A stretch of DNA of 64,000 nt from Arthrobacter sp. ISL-72. Lineage in GTDB: Bacteria; Actinomycetota; Actinomycetes; Actinomycetales; Micrococcaceae. Numbering within the stretch: the stretch's first letter is position 1; each line of letters starts with the position of its first letter. The stretch lies in contig NZ_JAGGPP010000014.1 of assembly GCF_018613755.1 (NCBI RefSeq), forward strand, positions 55,708-119,707. Reading direction: 5' to 3'. The notes under the pieces are model-generated. The model saw nothing but the letters and a program-made list of their open reading frames with translations. It did not search any database and was not told where the DNA came from. A program made the position numbers and the translations under genes. Below, piece by piece: positions 26,868 through 36,193 of this stretch.

Positions 26868-29360
26868 TTAGCGCAGTTCGATCTCGAGCACCTGGAAATC
26901 GTCGGCCGCATGCCGGCCCACCAGCAGGCGGAACGTGCCCTGCTCGAACTGCCAGCCGCCGTCGTAATGTCCGAAGGCCTTTGCGGGAATCCGCACCTCC
27001 ACGCTGTCCGTTCCGGAGGGTGCCAGATGCGTTCCGGCGTAGCCGGCGAGCCAGCGGACCGGCCGCTCCACGGCAGTGTCCGGGCGGTCGAGGTACACCT
27101 GGACTACTTCACGGCCCGTGCGGGTGCCGGTGTTCCTGACGGGAATATGCACCACGACGTCCTGCCCCGCCGGGACCGACTGCGGCGCGTGTGCGGTGCC
27201 CAGCTCGAACGTGGTGTAGCCCAGGCCGAAGCCGAACGGCAGGGCCGGGGCGGCTCTGCCTTCTGCTTGCTGCTTGAGCCATGCCCGGTAACCGACGTGG
27301 ATTCCCTCCGAATAGACCACCTTGCCGTCAACCGGTGTGGTGTTGAGGACGGGGACATCCTCCAGGGCCGCGGGCCAGGTGGTGGGCAGGCGTCCGCCCG
27401 GCTCCTCGGCACCGAGCAGGATGTCGGCGATGGCCGTGCCGAATTCCTGGCCGCCGAACCAGCCCAGCAACACCGCGCCCACCTTGTCCAGCCACGGCAT
27501 GAGGACCGGCGAACCGGAGTTCACCACCACCACCGTGCTCGGGTTCACCGCGGCCACTGCCTCGACCAGCTCGTTCTGCAGCCCGGGGAGGTCCAGGTCT
27601 TTCCGGTCAAAGCCCTCGGACTCAATGGCCGCGCTGGTGCCAACCACCACCACGGCCACGTCTGCTGACCGGGCAGCCTCAACCGCGGCGTCGATCTCCG
27701 CCTGCGGATCGGCCACCACGGTCTCTTCACCCAGCAGGATGGCCGTGAACGGAATGATTTGCTGCTTCGGCAGCTGGTATTCGGCCTCGATCCGCACGCT
27801 CTGGCCGGCCGTGGTCTCGATGGCATGGACCGTCTTGGGCGGATCGAACAAGGCGGCGCCGAGGACATCCGTGTCGTCCTCGAGTTCGCTGTTGAACACC
27901 TCGTCCCCGTCCAGGGCGAACCGGATCCGTCCCACTGTCCCGACGCCGAGGTGGTGGACGCCCGCGGTCTCGGCGGTCCAGTCCGCCTGCATGTGGATGG
28001 CCGCGGCGCCGTCGGGGATGCCCACCCCGAACCAGATCAGGTGCGAGGCAAGCCGGTCTTCGCCGGAAATCTCCGAGCCGTCCTCCGCCAGGAACGTGAC
28101 CCGGATTCCGGGCACGTCGGACACCGGGTTGTGCAGGGACGTGCGCGGGAAGGGCTGGATGGCCTCGGCCACCTTGGCGCCCCGGACGTAGGTGACGATG
28201 ACGTCGTCGGGCAGTGCCTTACGCAGGCCCTGAAGCGGCGAGACGGTGTATTTGGGCATGACCGTGGCACTGCCGCCGCCCTGGGTGCGCGCCTCCTCGG
28301 CGTTGTGGCCAATCACGGCCACGCTGGCGAGCTTGCTGGCATCCAGCGGCAGGATGCCGCCTTCATTGCGGACCAGAACCGCGCCGCGAACGGCCACTTC
28401 GCGGGCGACGGCGGCACCGTTCAGCGGGGCGGGAAGCTCCGTCACCGCCGGTGCGAACCCTTCGAGGGAACCCACGCGCGCCGCGAGCCGCAGGATGCGG
28501 GTGACCTTTTCCAGGATGGCGGTGCGGCTGACCCGGCCGTCCTCGACGGCGGCAAGCAGCTTGGGCCCCCAGTGGCCCACGGGGCCGGGCATTTCAAGAT
28601 CCTGGTGCGCGTTGGCTGCATCGACCGAGCGGACGCCGGTCCAGTCCGAGACCACCACGCCGTCGAAGCCCCATTCCGTGGACAGCGGGGTTTCGAGCAG
28701 CTTGTTCTCGCTGGCCGTGGTGCCGTTGATGGAGTTGTAGGAACTCATCACCAGCCATGCCCGGGCCTCGGTGATGGCGTCCTCGAAGGCGGCCAGGTAG
28801 AGCTCGCGCAGCGGACGCTCAGCAACAACGGAGTCGGCGGTGAACCGGTCCGTTTCGGCCTCGTTGGCCAGATAGTGCTTGGGAGTGGCGCCGATGCCCA
28901 TGGACTGTACGCCGGAGACGTATCCGGCGGCCATGGTTGCCGTGAGCCGCGGGTCCTCGCTCATGCATTCGAAGTGGCGGCCGCCAGAACGGTGCAGGTT
29001 GATGGTGGGCCCCAGGACGGCGTGCACACCTTTTCGGCGTGCTTCCTGCCCTAGGACCTGGCCGTAGCGGCGCGCGGTTTCGACGCTCCAGGTCGCGGAC
29101 AGGGCGGACGACGACGGCAAGGAGATGGAGTCGTGACGCTCATCGAAGTCTTCGCCGCGGACGCCGGACGGTCCGTCCGACAGGACCACGCGGGAGAGTC
29201 CGATTTCGGGAATGGCGTGCGTGGCCCAGACATCCGCTCCCGTGAGCAGCTGGATCTGCTGCTCGAGGGAAAGGCTCTGGGCGAGTTCGCGGATCCGGGC
29301 TTCGGCGTCCGGCGAGTCCGACGCCGGGGCCAGGGCGGCCGGTGACAGTGCGGGGTTCAT
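26868..29360 (-). CDS. Glycoside hydrolase family 3 beta-glucosidase with PA14 insert
   Basis: GH3 enzyme that cleaves terminal beta-linked glucose (or xylose/galactose) from oligosaccharides or glycosides; 830 residues, no signal peptide, so cytoplasmic. Domain order: GH3 barrel with TPKHY (161) and nucleophile Asp239 in GVVVSDWTG; alpha/beta sandwich split by a PA14 domain (about 415-545); second half with VVVVGTSAAIESEGFDR; C-terminal fibronectin-III-like domain. PA14 inserts usually shape specificity for small substrates. The start codon immediately follows the stop of the MFS transporter gene, and AAGGAG precedes it, so the two form an operon: import, then hydrolysis. Confidence 0.93.
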   Translation of the reverse strand: MNPALSPAALAPASDSPDAEARIRELAQSLSLEQQIQLLTGADVWATHAIPEIGLSRVVLSDGPSGVRGEDFDERHDSISLPSSSALSATWSVETARRYGQVLGQEARRKGVHAVLGPTINLHRSGGRHFECMSEDPRLTATMAAGYVSGVQSMGIGATPKHYLANEAETDRFTADSVVAERPLRELYLAAFEDAITEARAWLVMSSYNSINGTTASENKLLETPLSTEWGFDGVVVSDWTGVRSVDAANAHQDLEMPGPVGHWGPKLLAAVEDGRVSRTAILEKVTRILRLAARVGSLEGFAPAVTELPAPLNGAAVAREVAVRGAVLVRNEGGILPLDASKLASVAVIGHNAEEARTQGGGSATVMPKYTVSPLQGLRKALPDDVIVTYVRGAKVAEAIQPFPRTSLHNPVSDVPGIRVTFLAEDGSEISGEDRLASHLIWFGVGIPDGAAAIHMQADWTAETAGVHHLGVGTVGRIRFALDGDEVFNSELEDDTDVLGAALFDPPKTVHAIETTAGQSVRIEAEYQLPKQQIIPFTAILLGEETVVADPQAEIDAAVEAARSADVAVVVVGTSAAIESEGFDRKDLDLPGLQNELVEAVAAVNPSTVVVVNSGSPVLMPWLDKVGAVLLGWFGGQEFGTAIADILLGAEEPGGRLPTTWPAALEDVPVLNTTPVDGKVVYSEGIHVGYRAWLKQQAEGRAAPALPFGFGLGYTTFELGTAHAPQSVPAGQDVVVHIPVRNTGTRTGREVVQVYLDRPDTAVERPVRWLAGYAGTHLAPSGTDSVEVRIPAKAFGHYDGGWQFEQGTFRLLVGRHAADDFQVLEIELR

Positions 29361-30692
29361 TTACTTGACTCCTTTAATTCGGGTGACGAGGATGGCGCCG
29401 ATGATGCCGACGGCCGCGCCGCCAAGGAACAGTGCGGGGTAGCCGCCGAAGGCGATGACCGGGAAAGCGACGGCGGGCACCAGGGACTGGGGGAGGGCCT
29501 GGGCGATGTTGAAGACGCCGAAGGTCTTGGCGTTCTCGCTCTGGCTGCCGGGCAGGAGGTCGGCGATGAGGGCGACGTCCACGGCGCCGAAGCAGCCGAG
29601 TCCCAGCCCGGCGATCGCCTGGCCGACCATGACCTGGTCGGTGGTGCTGCTTGTGGCGATGACGATGAGGCCAATCATCATGATCAGGGCGGAGGCGATG
29701 ACCATGCCCTTGCGCTTTCCGATCCGGTCGCTGATCCAGCCGCCGGCGAGGCTGGTGGCGACAGTGCCCGCGGAGCTGACCAGGGTGGCCTGGAACACCA
29801 GGCTGGTGACATCCGTTTCGGCCACGTGGAGCTGGTCGGTGAAGAAGTAGGGCAGGTAGAGCAGCCCGGCGCAGTAGCCCACGTAGACCATGAACTTGGT
29901 GAGCCAGGCCCAGCCCAGGCCGGGGTAGGTGCGCGGGTTGAAGTAGAACGAACCCAGGATCTCCTTGAGGTTCAGCGGAGCGGGCTTTTCGGTCAGGACC
30001 CGGTCCTTGAAAGTGAAGGCAAAGGCGATGGCCAGCACGGTTCCCACAGTTCCGGGCACGACGGCCATCTGCAGTGCGTTGTCGAACAGCTGGGCGAAGA
30101 AGGCTGCGGCGACGAGGCCCACGGGCAGGGTCATGCCGATCAGGCCGGACAGGCGGCCGCGCTCGGTCGGGCCTGCCTGGTCGGGGAGCGTTGCCACGAG
30201 TGCCGCGAGGGCGGCGTTGAAGCCGAGCTGCGCGATGACCCAGGCAACGAGGACGCCCGTCACGCCCGTGGCGGAGCCGAGCAGGAACAGCGACGCCAGC
30301 CCAACGAGCGAACCGCCGACGATCCAGGGTTTGCGCATGCCGAACGGTGACGTGGTGCGGTCGCTGAGCCTGCCGAAGAACGGGTTCGCGAGCAGGGCGA
30401 CCAGGGCGCCGACGCCGGCCACAAGGCTCAGTGCCCCTGCGCGGGTGTCCGGTGTGGTGATTTCGGAAACCTTGATGGCCAGCACCACCAAGGCGGGTGC
30501 CAGCACCGCCATCCAGAGCCCGGCGCTCGCGATGGGCATGCCGATCGCGTAAGCGCGCGGAGCCTTGGCGGGTGTGCTGCTTCTGTTCGAAGTGATGCTG
30601 GTGGAAGTGGTGGGGGTTGAAGCGGTGCTGGTGGAAGGGGTGCCGCTGCCCGGAGAAGCAGCGGAATCCTCTGAAATGGTCTTGACGGCCAC
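29361..30692 (-). CDS. MFS transporter, probable glycoside/oligosaccharide importer
   Basis: Twelve-helix permease, 443 residues. After a Ser/Thr-rich N-terminal stretch (about 40 residues, STSTASTPTTSTSITS) the helices begin at YAIGMPIASAGLW; FFGRLSDRTTSPFGMRKPWI is the loop 2-3 motif, similar to sugar permeases of the SLC45/GPH-like group. The GTG at 30692 is chosen because AGGAGG lies 4 nt before it and the frame upstream has no protein character. Its tight coupling to the GH3 gene and the TetR operator in its promoter suggest it brings in the beta-glucoside substrate. Confidence 0.87.
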   Translation of the reverse strand: MAVKTISEDSAASPGSGTPSTSTASTPTTSTSITSNRSSTPAKAPRAYAIGMPIASAGLWMAVLAPALVVLAIKVSEITTPDTRAGALSLVAGVGALVALLANPFFGRLSDRTTSPFGMRKPWIVGGSLVGLASLFLLGSATGVTGVLVAWVIAQLGFNAALAALVATLPDQAGPTERGRLSGLIGMTLPVGLVAAAFFAQLFDNALQMAVVPGTVGTVLAIAFAFTFKDRVLTEKPAPLNLKEILGSFYFNPRTYPGLGWAWLTKFMVYVGYCAGLLYLPYFFTDQLHVAETDVTSLVFQATLVSSAGTVATSLAGGWISDRIGKRKGMVIASALIMMIGLIVIATSSTTDQVMVGQAIAGLGLGCFGAVDVALIADLLPGSQSENAKTFGVFNIAQALPQSLVPAVAFPVIAFGGYPALFLGGAAVGIIGAILVTRIKGVK

Positions 30693-30747
30693 ATTGCCTC
30701 CTGACGAAAAGTGACCCTCCGTTGGGTCCTGACAATGATGGTAGCGG

Positions 30748-30774
30748 CAAAAACCTAGTACGACTAGGTTTTTG
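30748..30774. promoter_or_regulatory. TetR-type operator, 27-bp perfect palindrome
   Basis: Two perfect 12-bp arms (core AACCTAGT / ACTAGGTT) flank a 3-bp ACG spacer. It sits midway between the divergent MFS-GH3 operon and the TetR gene, 28 nt before the TetR ATG, as expected for an autoregulated repressor. Confidence 0.8.
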
Positions 30775-30801
30775 GAAAAAGAAGTGAAATACACTGACTC
30801 A

Positions 30802-31392
30802 ATGTCATCGTCGAAGCCACGCGGCCAGTACGCCAAGGGTGCGGAACGCCGCGAACAGATAATCCAGACAGCCACGGATGTTTTTGCCACCGCCGGCTTC
30901 GAAGGAACAGCGCTTAAGCGGGTTGCAGAGCTTGTGGGTGTCAAGGAAGCCACCCTGTTCCACTACTTTCGTGGCAAGCAGGAGCTGCTGACGGCAGTCC
31001 TCGCTGAACGGGACCGGCGCAGCCTCGCGCTCACTGACCACGAGGAGGTTGGCCTGCGGCTGATGGCACCGATCGCGGAGCGCAACCGGCAGGAACCGGG
31101 GCTGACTACGCTTTACGCTGTTGCCTCGGCTACGGCGAACGACCCGGGGCATGACTCCCATCCCTACTTCCAGGAACGTTATGCCCTGTTGGTGGATGAG
31201 CTGGCCGAAGACGTCGAGCGCCGCCAGGAGGCCGGCGAGGTGCGCCGGGACGTGCCTGCGAAAACCCTGGCACGGCTGGTGGTGGCGGCGTTCGACGGCC
31301 TGCAGCTGCAGTGGCTTTATGACAAGAAGGTGGACATGGCGGACGGTCTGAGCCAGCTCATAGACGTGCTCCTGGCTCCGCCCGCGGCTTAG
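30802..31392 (+). CDS. TetR family transcriptional regulator
   Basis: Repressor of 196 residues. The N-terminal helix-turn-helix is AERREQIIQTATDVFATAGFEGTALKRVAELVGVKEATLFHYFRGK (shown in the first 65 residues); the helical remainder is the ligand/dimer domain. Neighbouring MFS and GH3 genes make a glycoside or its aglycone the likely inducer. The ATG at 30802 gives the usual TetR length; a TTG at 30772 or GTG at 30784 in the same frame would overlap or abut the operator. Confidence 0.88.
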   Translation: MSSSKPRGQYAKGAERREQIIQTATDVFATAGFEGTALKRVAELVGVKEATLFHYFRGKQELLTAVLAERDRRSLALTDHEEVGLRLMAPIAERNRQEPGLTTLYAVASATANDPGHDSHPYFQERYALLVDELAEDVERRQEAGEVRRDVPAKTLARLVVAAFDGLQLQWLYDKKVDMADGLSQLIDVLLAPPAA

Positions 31393-31468
31393 CCCCGGTC
31401 ACCCCGGCCACCCGTGGCTTAGCCCCAGTCACCCCCGGTGCCGGCCGGCGCCGCCGTCGTGCCCGTTG

Positions 31469-31531
31469 GAGTTTTTGTCCAGATAACGGCCCGAAAAGGG
31501 CGCGGAAGTGCCTTTATCTGGACAAAATCTC
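31469..31531. repeat. 63-bp palindromic intergenic repeat, copy 4
   Basis: Starts GAGTTTTTGTCCAGATAA and ends TTATCTGGACAAAATCTC, with one change near the end. It lies between the convergent TetR and LacI genes. Confidence 0.88.
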
Positions 31532-31549
31532 CGGACGAAGGGGGAGGAC

Positions 31550-32572
31550 TTACGCTTTTGCCGGTCCTGTGCTGCCGCGCGATTCCAGTTGGGGCTGGAA
31601 TACTGTGGGCCCTTCGTTGGCCGCGTCGGAGGGGACGTGGCGGATGAGGTCCCGCATCCGGTGCCATGCCTGCTGGCCCAGTTCAGTGATGGGAACCGCT
31701 GCTGTCGTTAGCGTGGGTGTGGTGTAACGGGCGAAGGGGATGTCGTCGAAGCCCGTGATGGAAACGTCCCCGGGGACCCGGATACCCCGCTCATGCAGCC
31801 CGCTCAGCAGGCCCATCGCCACGAGGTCGTTGAAGGCCAGAATGCCCGTCGCTCCGCTGGCCAGGACTGCGTCCGCGGACTCGTGGCCCGCCTCGAAGCT
31901 GGAGCCGCCGTCGAGCATGTGGAGGTCGATCTCCGGATGGCCCGCCTTGAACTTTTCCAGTCCTGCAAGGCGGAGTGCGTTCGAAGCGCTCCCTTCAGGG
32001 CCGGCCAGGAATGCCAGCCGGGTATGGCCAAGGCCTACCAGGTGACCGGCCAGTTCCTGGATGCCCTGGCCGTAGTCCACCATGAGGCTTGGCACGGAGG
32101 CGTGCGTGGTGGTGCGGTTAATCAGGACCATGGGGTGGAGCGACGGCGCAAGCTCTTCCAGTTCGGCGTCGCCCATGCGGGGCGCGCACAGCACCAGCCC
32201 GTCGCAGCGGCGGCGCGCCTCGCCGGCCAGGATGGCTTCCTCGCTGGAGACTTCGGAGGAATCGGCGATCAGCACGCGGTAGCCATCCTGCGCCGCGGCC
32301 ATGCTGAGGCCGCGGAGAATGGCCTGGAAAGTGGGGTTGGAAAGGTCCGGAACCACGATGCCGATGGTGTCGGTCTTGCCCAGTGCCAGGCTGCGGCCCA
32401 CCGGGTTCGGCTGGTAGTTCAGCTCGGTGGCTGCCGCCCGCACCCGCTCGGCGATGGTGGCGTCAACGGTGAAATTGCCGTTCATGACACGCGAGACCGT
32501 CGCGTGCGAAACGCCGGCCTTGAGTGCGACGTCGGCAATGCCGATCCGCCGGGTCGTGGCTCTCCTGCCCAT
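31550..32572 (-). CDS. LacI family repressor of the uronate-type operon (LacI-1)
   Basis: LacI/GalR regulator, 340 residues. The helix-turn-helix and hinge are IGIADVALKAGVSHATVSRV with RVRAAATELNYQPNPVGRSL; the periplasmic-binding-like core contains IGIVVPDLSNPTFQAIL, LAFNDLVAMGLL and VSITGFDDIPFARYTTPTLTT. The ATG at 32572 is preceded by AAAGGGG. It is divergent from the oxidoreductase-SDR-KdgD operon, with a CG-centred operator GAGAAAACGCTTTCTC between them. Related sites at other sugar promoters suggest a wider regulon. The effector is presumably a uronate or its catabolite. Confidence 0.9.
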   Translation of the reverse strand: MGRRATTRRIGIADVALKAGVSHATVSRVMNGNFTVDATIAERVRAAATELNYQPNPVGRSLALGKTDTIGIVVPDLSNPTFQAILRGLSMAAAQDGYRVLIADSSEVSSEEAILAGEARRRCDGLVLCAPRMGDAELEELAPSLHPMVLINRTTTHASVPSLMVDYGQGIQELAGHLVGLGHTRLAFLAGPEGSASNALRLAGLEKFKAGHPEIDLHMLDGGSSFEAGHESADAVLASGATGILAFNDLVAMGLLSGLHERGIRVPGDVSITGFDDIPFARYTTPTLTTAAVPITELGQQAWHRMRDLIRHVPSDAANEGPTVFQPQLESRGSTGPAKA

Positions 32573-32674
32573 GGGGCCCCTTTCCGGGCTTGTCCGACTC
32601 CTCCCGCCGTCTTCCCCTTCAGGGGGACGGTTGACGTGGCCGCCAGAGTCTTGATACAAAGCTTATAACGCTTC

Positions 32675-32690
32675 GAGAAAACGCTTTCTC
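32675..32690. promoter_or_regulatory. LacI-type operator, family GAAA-NCGN-TTTC
   Basis: GAGAAAACGCTTTCTC, 6-bp arms around a central CG, 102 nt before the LacI-1 start and 71 nt before the oxidoreductase start. Near-identical sites recur at 45420, 45466, 47810, 53343 and 61014. Confidence 0.78.
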
Positions 32691-32761
32691 ATTATTTTCC
32701 CCGCTCAGTTTCGGGCCGTCAAGCGGCCAGCGTTCCTGCCTTCCGAAAGGGTCACACCGCA

Positions 32762-34285
32762 ATGGGCAACACCACCAACACCGCCAATCCAGGCGGCAGA
32801 GCTGCCGCCGCTGGCAGCAGGGTCGACGCCGACGCTGCCGCCGCTGCCGCCGCAGCCGCCGTCGCCAGCCCTGCCGGGGATCCCGCCCCTGCGGCTCCCG
32901 CCAAGAGGGCGCGGATCGCCCTGATCGGGGCGGGCGGCAGGTCCGAAATGTACATCCGGGCCATCTACGGCAAACACTCGGATACTGCGGAACTGGTGGG
33001 TTTGTCCGATGTGAACCCCGGCCGGATGGAGTACTACCGGAAGCTCATCCAGGAACTCGGCGGCACCCGGCAGGTGAAATCCTTCGAGCCGGGACAGCTG
33101 ACCGCCTTCATCCGGGACAACGCAATCGACAGGGTCGTGGTCACCACGCCCGACTACACCCATGCCGACTACATCGTGGAAGGCTTGGAAGCCGGCGCCG
33201 ACGTCGTGGTTGAAAAGCCGCTGACCATCAACGCCGAGGGCTGCCGCAGGATCACCGACGCCGTGGCGCGGACCGGACGCAACGTGGTGGTCACGTTCAA
33301 CTACCGCTACTCGCCGCGCAACAGCGCCCTGAAGGAAATCATCCAGGGCGGCGTGATCGGCAAGGTCACGTCCATCGACTTCAGCTGGGTCCTGGACACA
33401 GTGCACGGCGCTGACTACTTCCGCCGCTGGCACCGCGAAAAGGAGAACTCCGGCGGCCTGCTGATCCATAAGTCGTCGCACCACTTCGACCTCGTCAACT
33501 GGTGGATCGACGACGTCCCGGAGCGCGTCTTCGCTTCCGGTGGCTTGAAATTCTATGGCGACAAAAACGCTGCGCAGCGCGGCCTCGGCGCCCGCCCCGA
33601 GCGCGGCACCCAGGACTCCGGCACCCAGGACTCCGGCACCCAGGACTCCCGCGCAGGCGAAGCAGTCAGGGATCCGTTCGTGCTGGACCTGCGCGAGGAC
33701 GACAAACTCCGCGAGCTCTACTACGAAAACGAGCACTTCGACGGCTACCGCCGCGACCAGGACGTCTTCACCGGGGGCATCACCATCGAGGACAACCTGG
33801 CACTCGTAGTGGACTACCAGGGCGGTCAGGTCCTCAGTTACTCGCTCAACGCCCACAGCCCCTGGGAAGGCTATCGCGTGGCTGTCAACGGCACCGAGGG
33901 CCGTGCGGAGCTCGAAGTGGTGGAGCGCGCAGCAGTCCAGAACAGCACTGACAAGAAGACCGTGGTGGACCCCTCCGGGACGCCGGTCCAAGAAGAGGAC
34001 GCCGTGCGCCACAACGGTGAACGCCTGGTGGTCCAGCGGCACTGGGAGGCAGCTTACGAGGTGCCGATCATCAACGGTGAAGGCGGCCACGGCGGCGGCG
34101 ATGAACTGCTGCTGTCCGATCTCTTCAACGGCCCCGGCGAAGACCCGCTGGGACGGCCTTCCGGCTATCTGGACGGAGTCCGCTCCGTCTCCGTCGGCAT
34201 CGCCGGCAATGAGTCCCTGGGTACCGGCCTTCCGGTCCGCACCGCGGACCTGGGACTCGGCGTCGACCTCCGCCGCGGCCAATGA
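32762..34285 (+). CDS. Gfo/Idh/MocA family oxidoreductase with Ala-rich leader
   Basis: NAD(P)-dependent oxidoreductase of 507 residues acting on a sugar or sugar acid. An Ala/Pro leader of about 50 residues (not a signal peptide, as it lacks a hydrophobic core) precedes the Rossmann loop IALIGAGGRSEMY. VVVEKPL near 155 is the conserved EKP motif, and SSHHFDLVNWW near 240 carries the catalytic-type histidine region. Three in-frame 5-residue repeats (GTQDS) lie in a surface loop near residue 283. First gene of a four-gene operon; the SDR gene follows after 37 nt. Exact substrate unknown. Confidence 0.87.
   Translation: MGNTTNTANPGGRAAAAGSRVDADAAAAAAAAAVASPAGDPAPAAPAKRARIALIGAGGRSEMYIRAIYGKHSDTAELVGLSDVNPGRMEYYRKLIQELGGTRQVKSFEPGQLTAFIRDNAIDRVVVTTPDYTHADYIVEGLEAGADVVVEKPLTINAEGCRRITDAVARTGRNVVVTFNYRYSPRNSALKEIIQGGVIGKVTSIDFSWVLDTVHGADYFRRWHREKENSGGLLIHKSSHHFDLVNWWIDDVPERVFASGGLKFYGDKNAAQRGLGARPERGTQDSGTQDSGTQDSRAGEAVRDPFVLDLREDDKLRELYYENEHFDGYRRDQDVFTGGITIEDNLALVVDYQGGQVLSYSLNAHSPWEGYRVAVNGTEGRAELEVVERAAVQNSTDKKTVVDPSGTPVQEEDAVRHNGERLVVQRHWEAAYEVPIINGEGGHGGGDELLLSDLFNGPGEDPLGRPSGYLDGVRSVSVGIAGNESLGTGLPVRTADLGLGVDLRRGQ
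33605..33649 (+). repeat. Three tandem 15-bp units inside a coding region
   Basis: GGCACCCAGGACTCC occurs three times in exact tandem and encodes GTQDS three times. The unit length keeps the frame, so copy-number change would lengthen or shorten the loop without breaking the protein. Confidence 0.9.
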
Positions 34286-34322
34286 CCCGCGCCAACAGAC
34301 CCGAGTAAAGGACCCGATCATC

Positions 34323-35291
34323 ATGAGCAGGATTTTTGTCACCGGCGGCTCCGGCCGGCTGGGGCGCAGTGTTGTTGCCGGCCTCGCGGGGGCAGGCCAC
34401 CATGTCATCTCGGTGGACCGTACCGCCGTCCCGGCAGCCCAGCTGCCGGACGGCGTCGAGCAGTACAGCGCCGACCTTCTGGCACCGGGGGAGGCCTCGC
34501 GCCTGCTGCGGGAAGCAACGCCCGACGCCGTCGTCCACCTTGCGGCGATCGCCGTACCTTTCAGCGCGCCGGAAGACGTCATCCTCAGCACCAATACGAG
34601 GCTGGCGTACGCCGTCATCAGCGCGGCGACCGAGCTGCGCATCGGCAGGATCATCACGGCAAGCAGCCCAACGGTACTGGGCTACGGCTCGCCCGCGGGC
34701 TGGCTGCCGGAGAGCTTCCCGGTGAACGAGGAAACCACGCCAAGGCCATGGAACGCCTATGCACTGTCCAAGCTCGTCGCCGAGCAGACCGTGCAGATGT
34801 TTGCTGCCGCCCAGGGGGACGCCATCCGCTACGCGGCCTTCCGGCCCTGCTACGTGATCTCGCCGGAGGAATGGGCCGGTGCCCCCACCCAGCAGGGCCA
34901 CACCGTCAGCGAGCGTTTGGCCGACCCCGCACTGTCCGCTCCCGCCCTCTTCAACTACGTGGACGCCCGGGATGTAGCTGAATTCCTCGACCTGCTGCTG
35001 GCAAAGATGGACACCATTCCCAACGGCCAGACCTTCTTCGTGGGAGCGGCCGACGCGCTGGCCACCGAACCGCTGGCCGAACTGATGCCGCGATTCCTGC
35101 CTGGAAGTTCGGACCTTGCAGCCGGTCTCACGGGCACCAGCCCGGCATTTTCGATCGCAAAGGCCCGTGAACTGCTCGGCTGGGAACCCAGGCGGAGCTG
35201 GCACACCGAGCTGAAAACAGAAATCCACCTCAACGACGAGAAGTCCGCCGCGCTGGTCGCGGCCGGCGCCGGATCCAAGGAGACCCCATGA
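34323..35291 (+). CDS. NAD-dependent epimerase/dehydratase-family SDR, uronate dehydrogenase-like
   Basis: Extended short-chain dehydrogenase, 322 residues. The N-terminal nucleotide loop is FVTGGSGRLGRSVV; HLAAIAVPF, TASSPTVLGYG and the catalytic YALSK motif (near 142) follow. In an operon with KdgD and an enolase-superfamily enzyme, the best guess is uronate dehydrogenase (galacturonate or glucuronate to the aldaro-lactone), which belongs to this SDR group; another sugar dehydrogenase is possible. Its stop overlaps the KdgD start as ATGA. Confidence 0.8.
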   Translation: MSRIFVTGGSGRLGRSVVAGLAGAGHHVISVDRTAVPAAQLPDGVEQYSADLLAPGEASRLLREATPDAVVHLAAIAVPFSAPEDVILSTNTRLAYAVISAATELRIGRIITASSPTVLGYGSPAGWLPESFPVNEETTPRPWNAYALSKLVAEQTVQMFAAAQGDAIRYAAFRPCYVISPEEWAGAPTQQGHTVSERLADPALSAPALFNYVDARDVAEFLDLLLAKMDTIPNGQTFFVGAADALATEPLAELMPRFLPGSSDLAAGLTGTSPAFSIAKARELLGWEPRRSWHTELKTEIHLNDEKSAALVAAGAGSKETP

Positions 35292-36193
35292 AATTCGACG
35301 GCGTACTGTTCTTCCCCGTCACGCCCTTCACGCCGGAAGGAGACGTGGATGTGGAAATCCTCAAGGAGCACATCACCTCCCGGCTGCCTCACAGCCCGGG
35401 CGGTGTGTTCCCCGCCTGCGGCACCGGCGAGTTCCACGCGCTGAGCATCGAGGAGGTGCGTACGGTGGTGGCTGCCGCCGTCGAAGCCGTAGCCGGACAG
35501 GTGCCGGTTGTTGCCGGCGCCGGCGGACCGCTGGGCCACGCGCTCGCCGCGGCCCGCGTGGCAGAGGAAGCCGGGGCCGACGCCCTGCTGGTGCTGCCGC
35601 CGTACCTCGTAACGGGCCCCGCCGATGGCCTGGTGGCGTACATCGAGGCGGTTGCGGCAGCCAGCAGCTTGCCGGTGATCGTCTACCACCGCGGGAACGC
35701 CCGATACACGGCAGCTTCGATGGCGCGCCTTGCCGCCAACCCCAAAGTGATCGGCTTCAAGGACGGCCTGGGCGACGTCGGGCTCGCCCAGGAGATCGTC
35801 AGCGCCATCACTGCCAGCGGCCGCGAGGACTTCCTGCTCTTCAACGGCCTGCTCACGGCGGAACTTACCCAGGGCGCCTACCGCGGCCTGGGCATCCCGC
35901 TCTACTCCTCGGCCGCGTTCGCCATGGCACCGGAAATCGCCCGGGCCTACTACGACGCCTACATCTCCGGAGACGAGGACCGCCGGCACGCCCTGCTGGA
36001 AGGTTTCTATGCGCCGCTGGTGAGGCTCCGCGACCAGACCCCGGGGTTCGGCGTCTCACTGATCAAGGCAGGACTCCGCCTGGGCGGCCTGCCGGTTGGT
36101 CCCGTCCGGCCGCCGCTGGTTGACCCCACCGAAGAACAGCTTGTCCAGCTCAAGGCCATCCTGGCCAAGGGCTACGAGCTGGCCGGCCGCTAA
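35288..36193 (+). CDS. kdgD: 5-dehydro-4-deoxyglucarate dehydratase
   Basis: DapA-family TIM barrel, 301 residues, converting 5-keto-4-deoxyglucarate to 2-oxoglutarate semialdehyde with loss of water and CO2. Diagnostic pieces are FFPVTPFTPEGDVD, PACGTGEFHALS, IVYHRGN (catalytic Tyr) and GFKDGLGD (Schiff-base Lys). It overlaps its upstream neighbour as ATGA and its downstream neighbour as TAATG, so the three are translated as a unit. The semialdehyde dehydrogenase that would finish the route is not in the window. Confidence 0.9.
   Translation: MKFDGVLFFPVTPFTPEGDVDVEILKEHITSRLPHSPGGVFPACGTGEFHALSIEEVRTVVAAAVEAVAGQVPVVAGAGGPLGHALAAARVAEEAGADALLVLPPYLVTGPADGLVAYIEAVAAASSLPVIVYHRGNARYTAASMARLAANPKVIGFKDGLGDVGLAQEIVSAITASGREDFLLFNGLLTAELTQGAYRGLGIPLYSSAAFAMAPEIARAYYDAYISGDEDRRHALLEGFYAPLVRLRDQTPGFGVSLIKAGLRLGGLPVGPVRPPLVDPTEEQLVQLKAILAKGYELAGR

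Noticed and set aside
33605..33649. Short direct repeats as a CRISPR array
   Set aside because: Units are 15 bp, contiguous without spacers, and lie inside a coding frame.
32705..34657. Minus-strand open frame of 650 codons over the oxidoreductase
   Set aside because: Antisense of a Gfo/Idh/MocA gene with EKP motif; no motif of its own.
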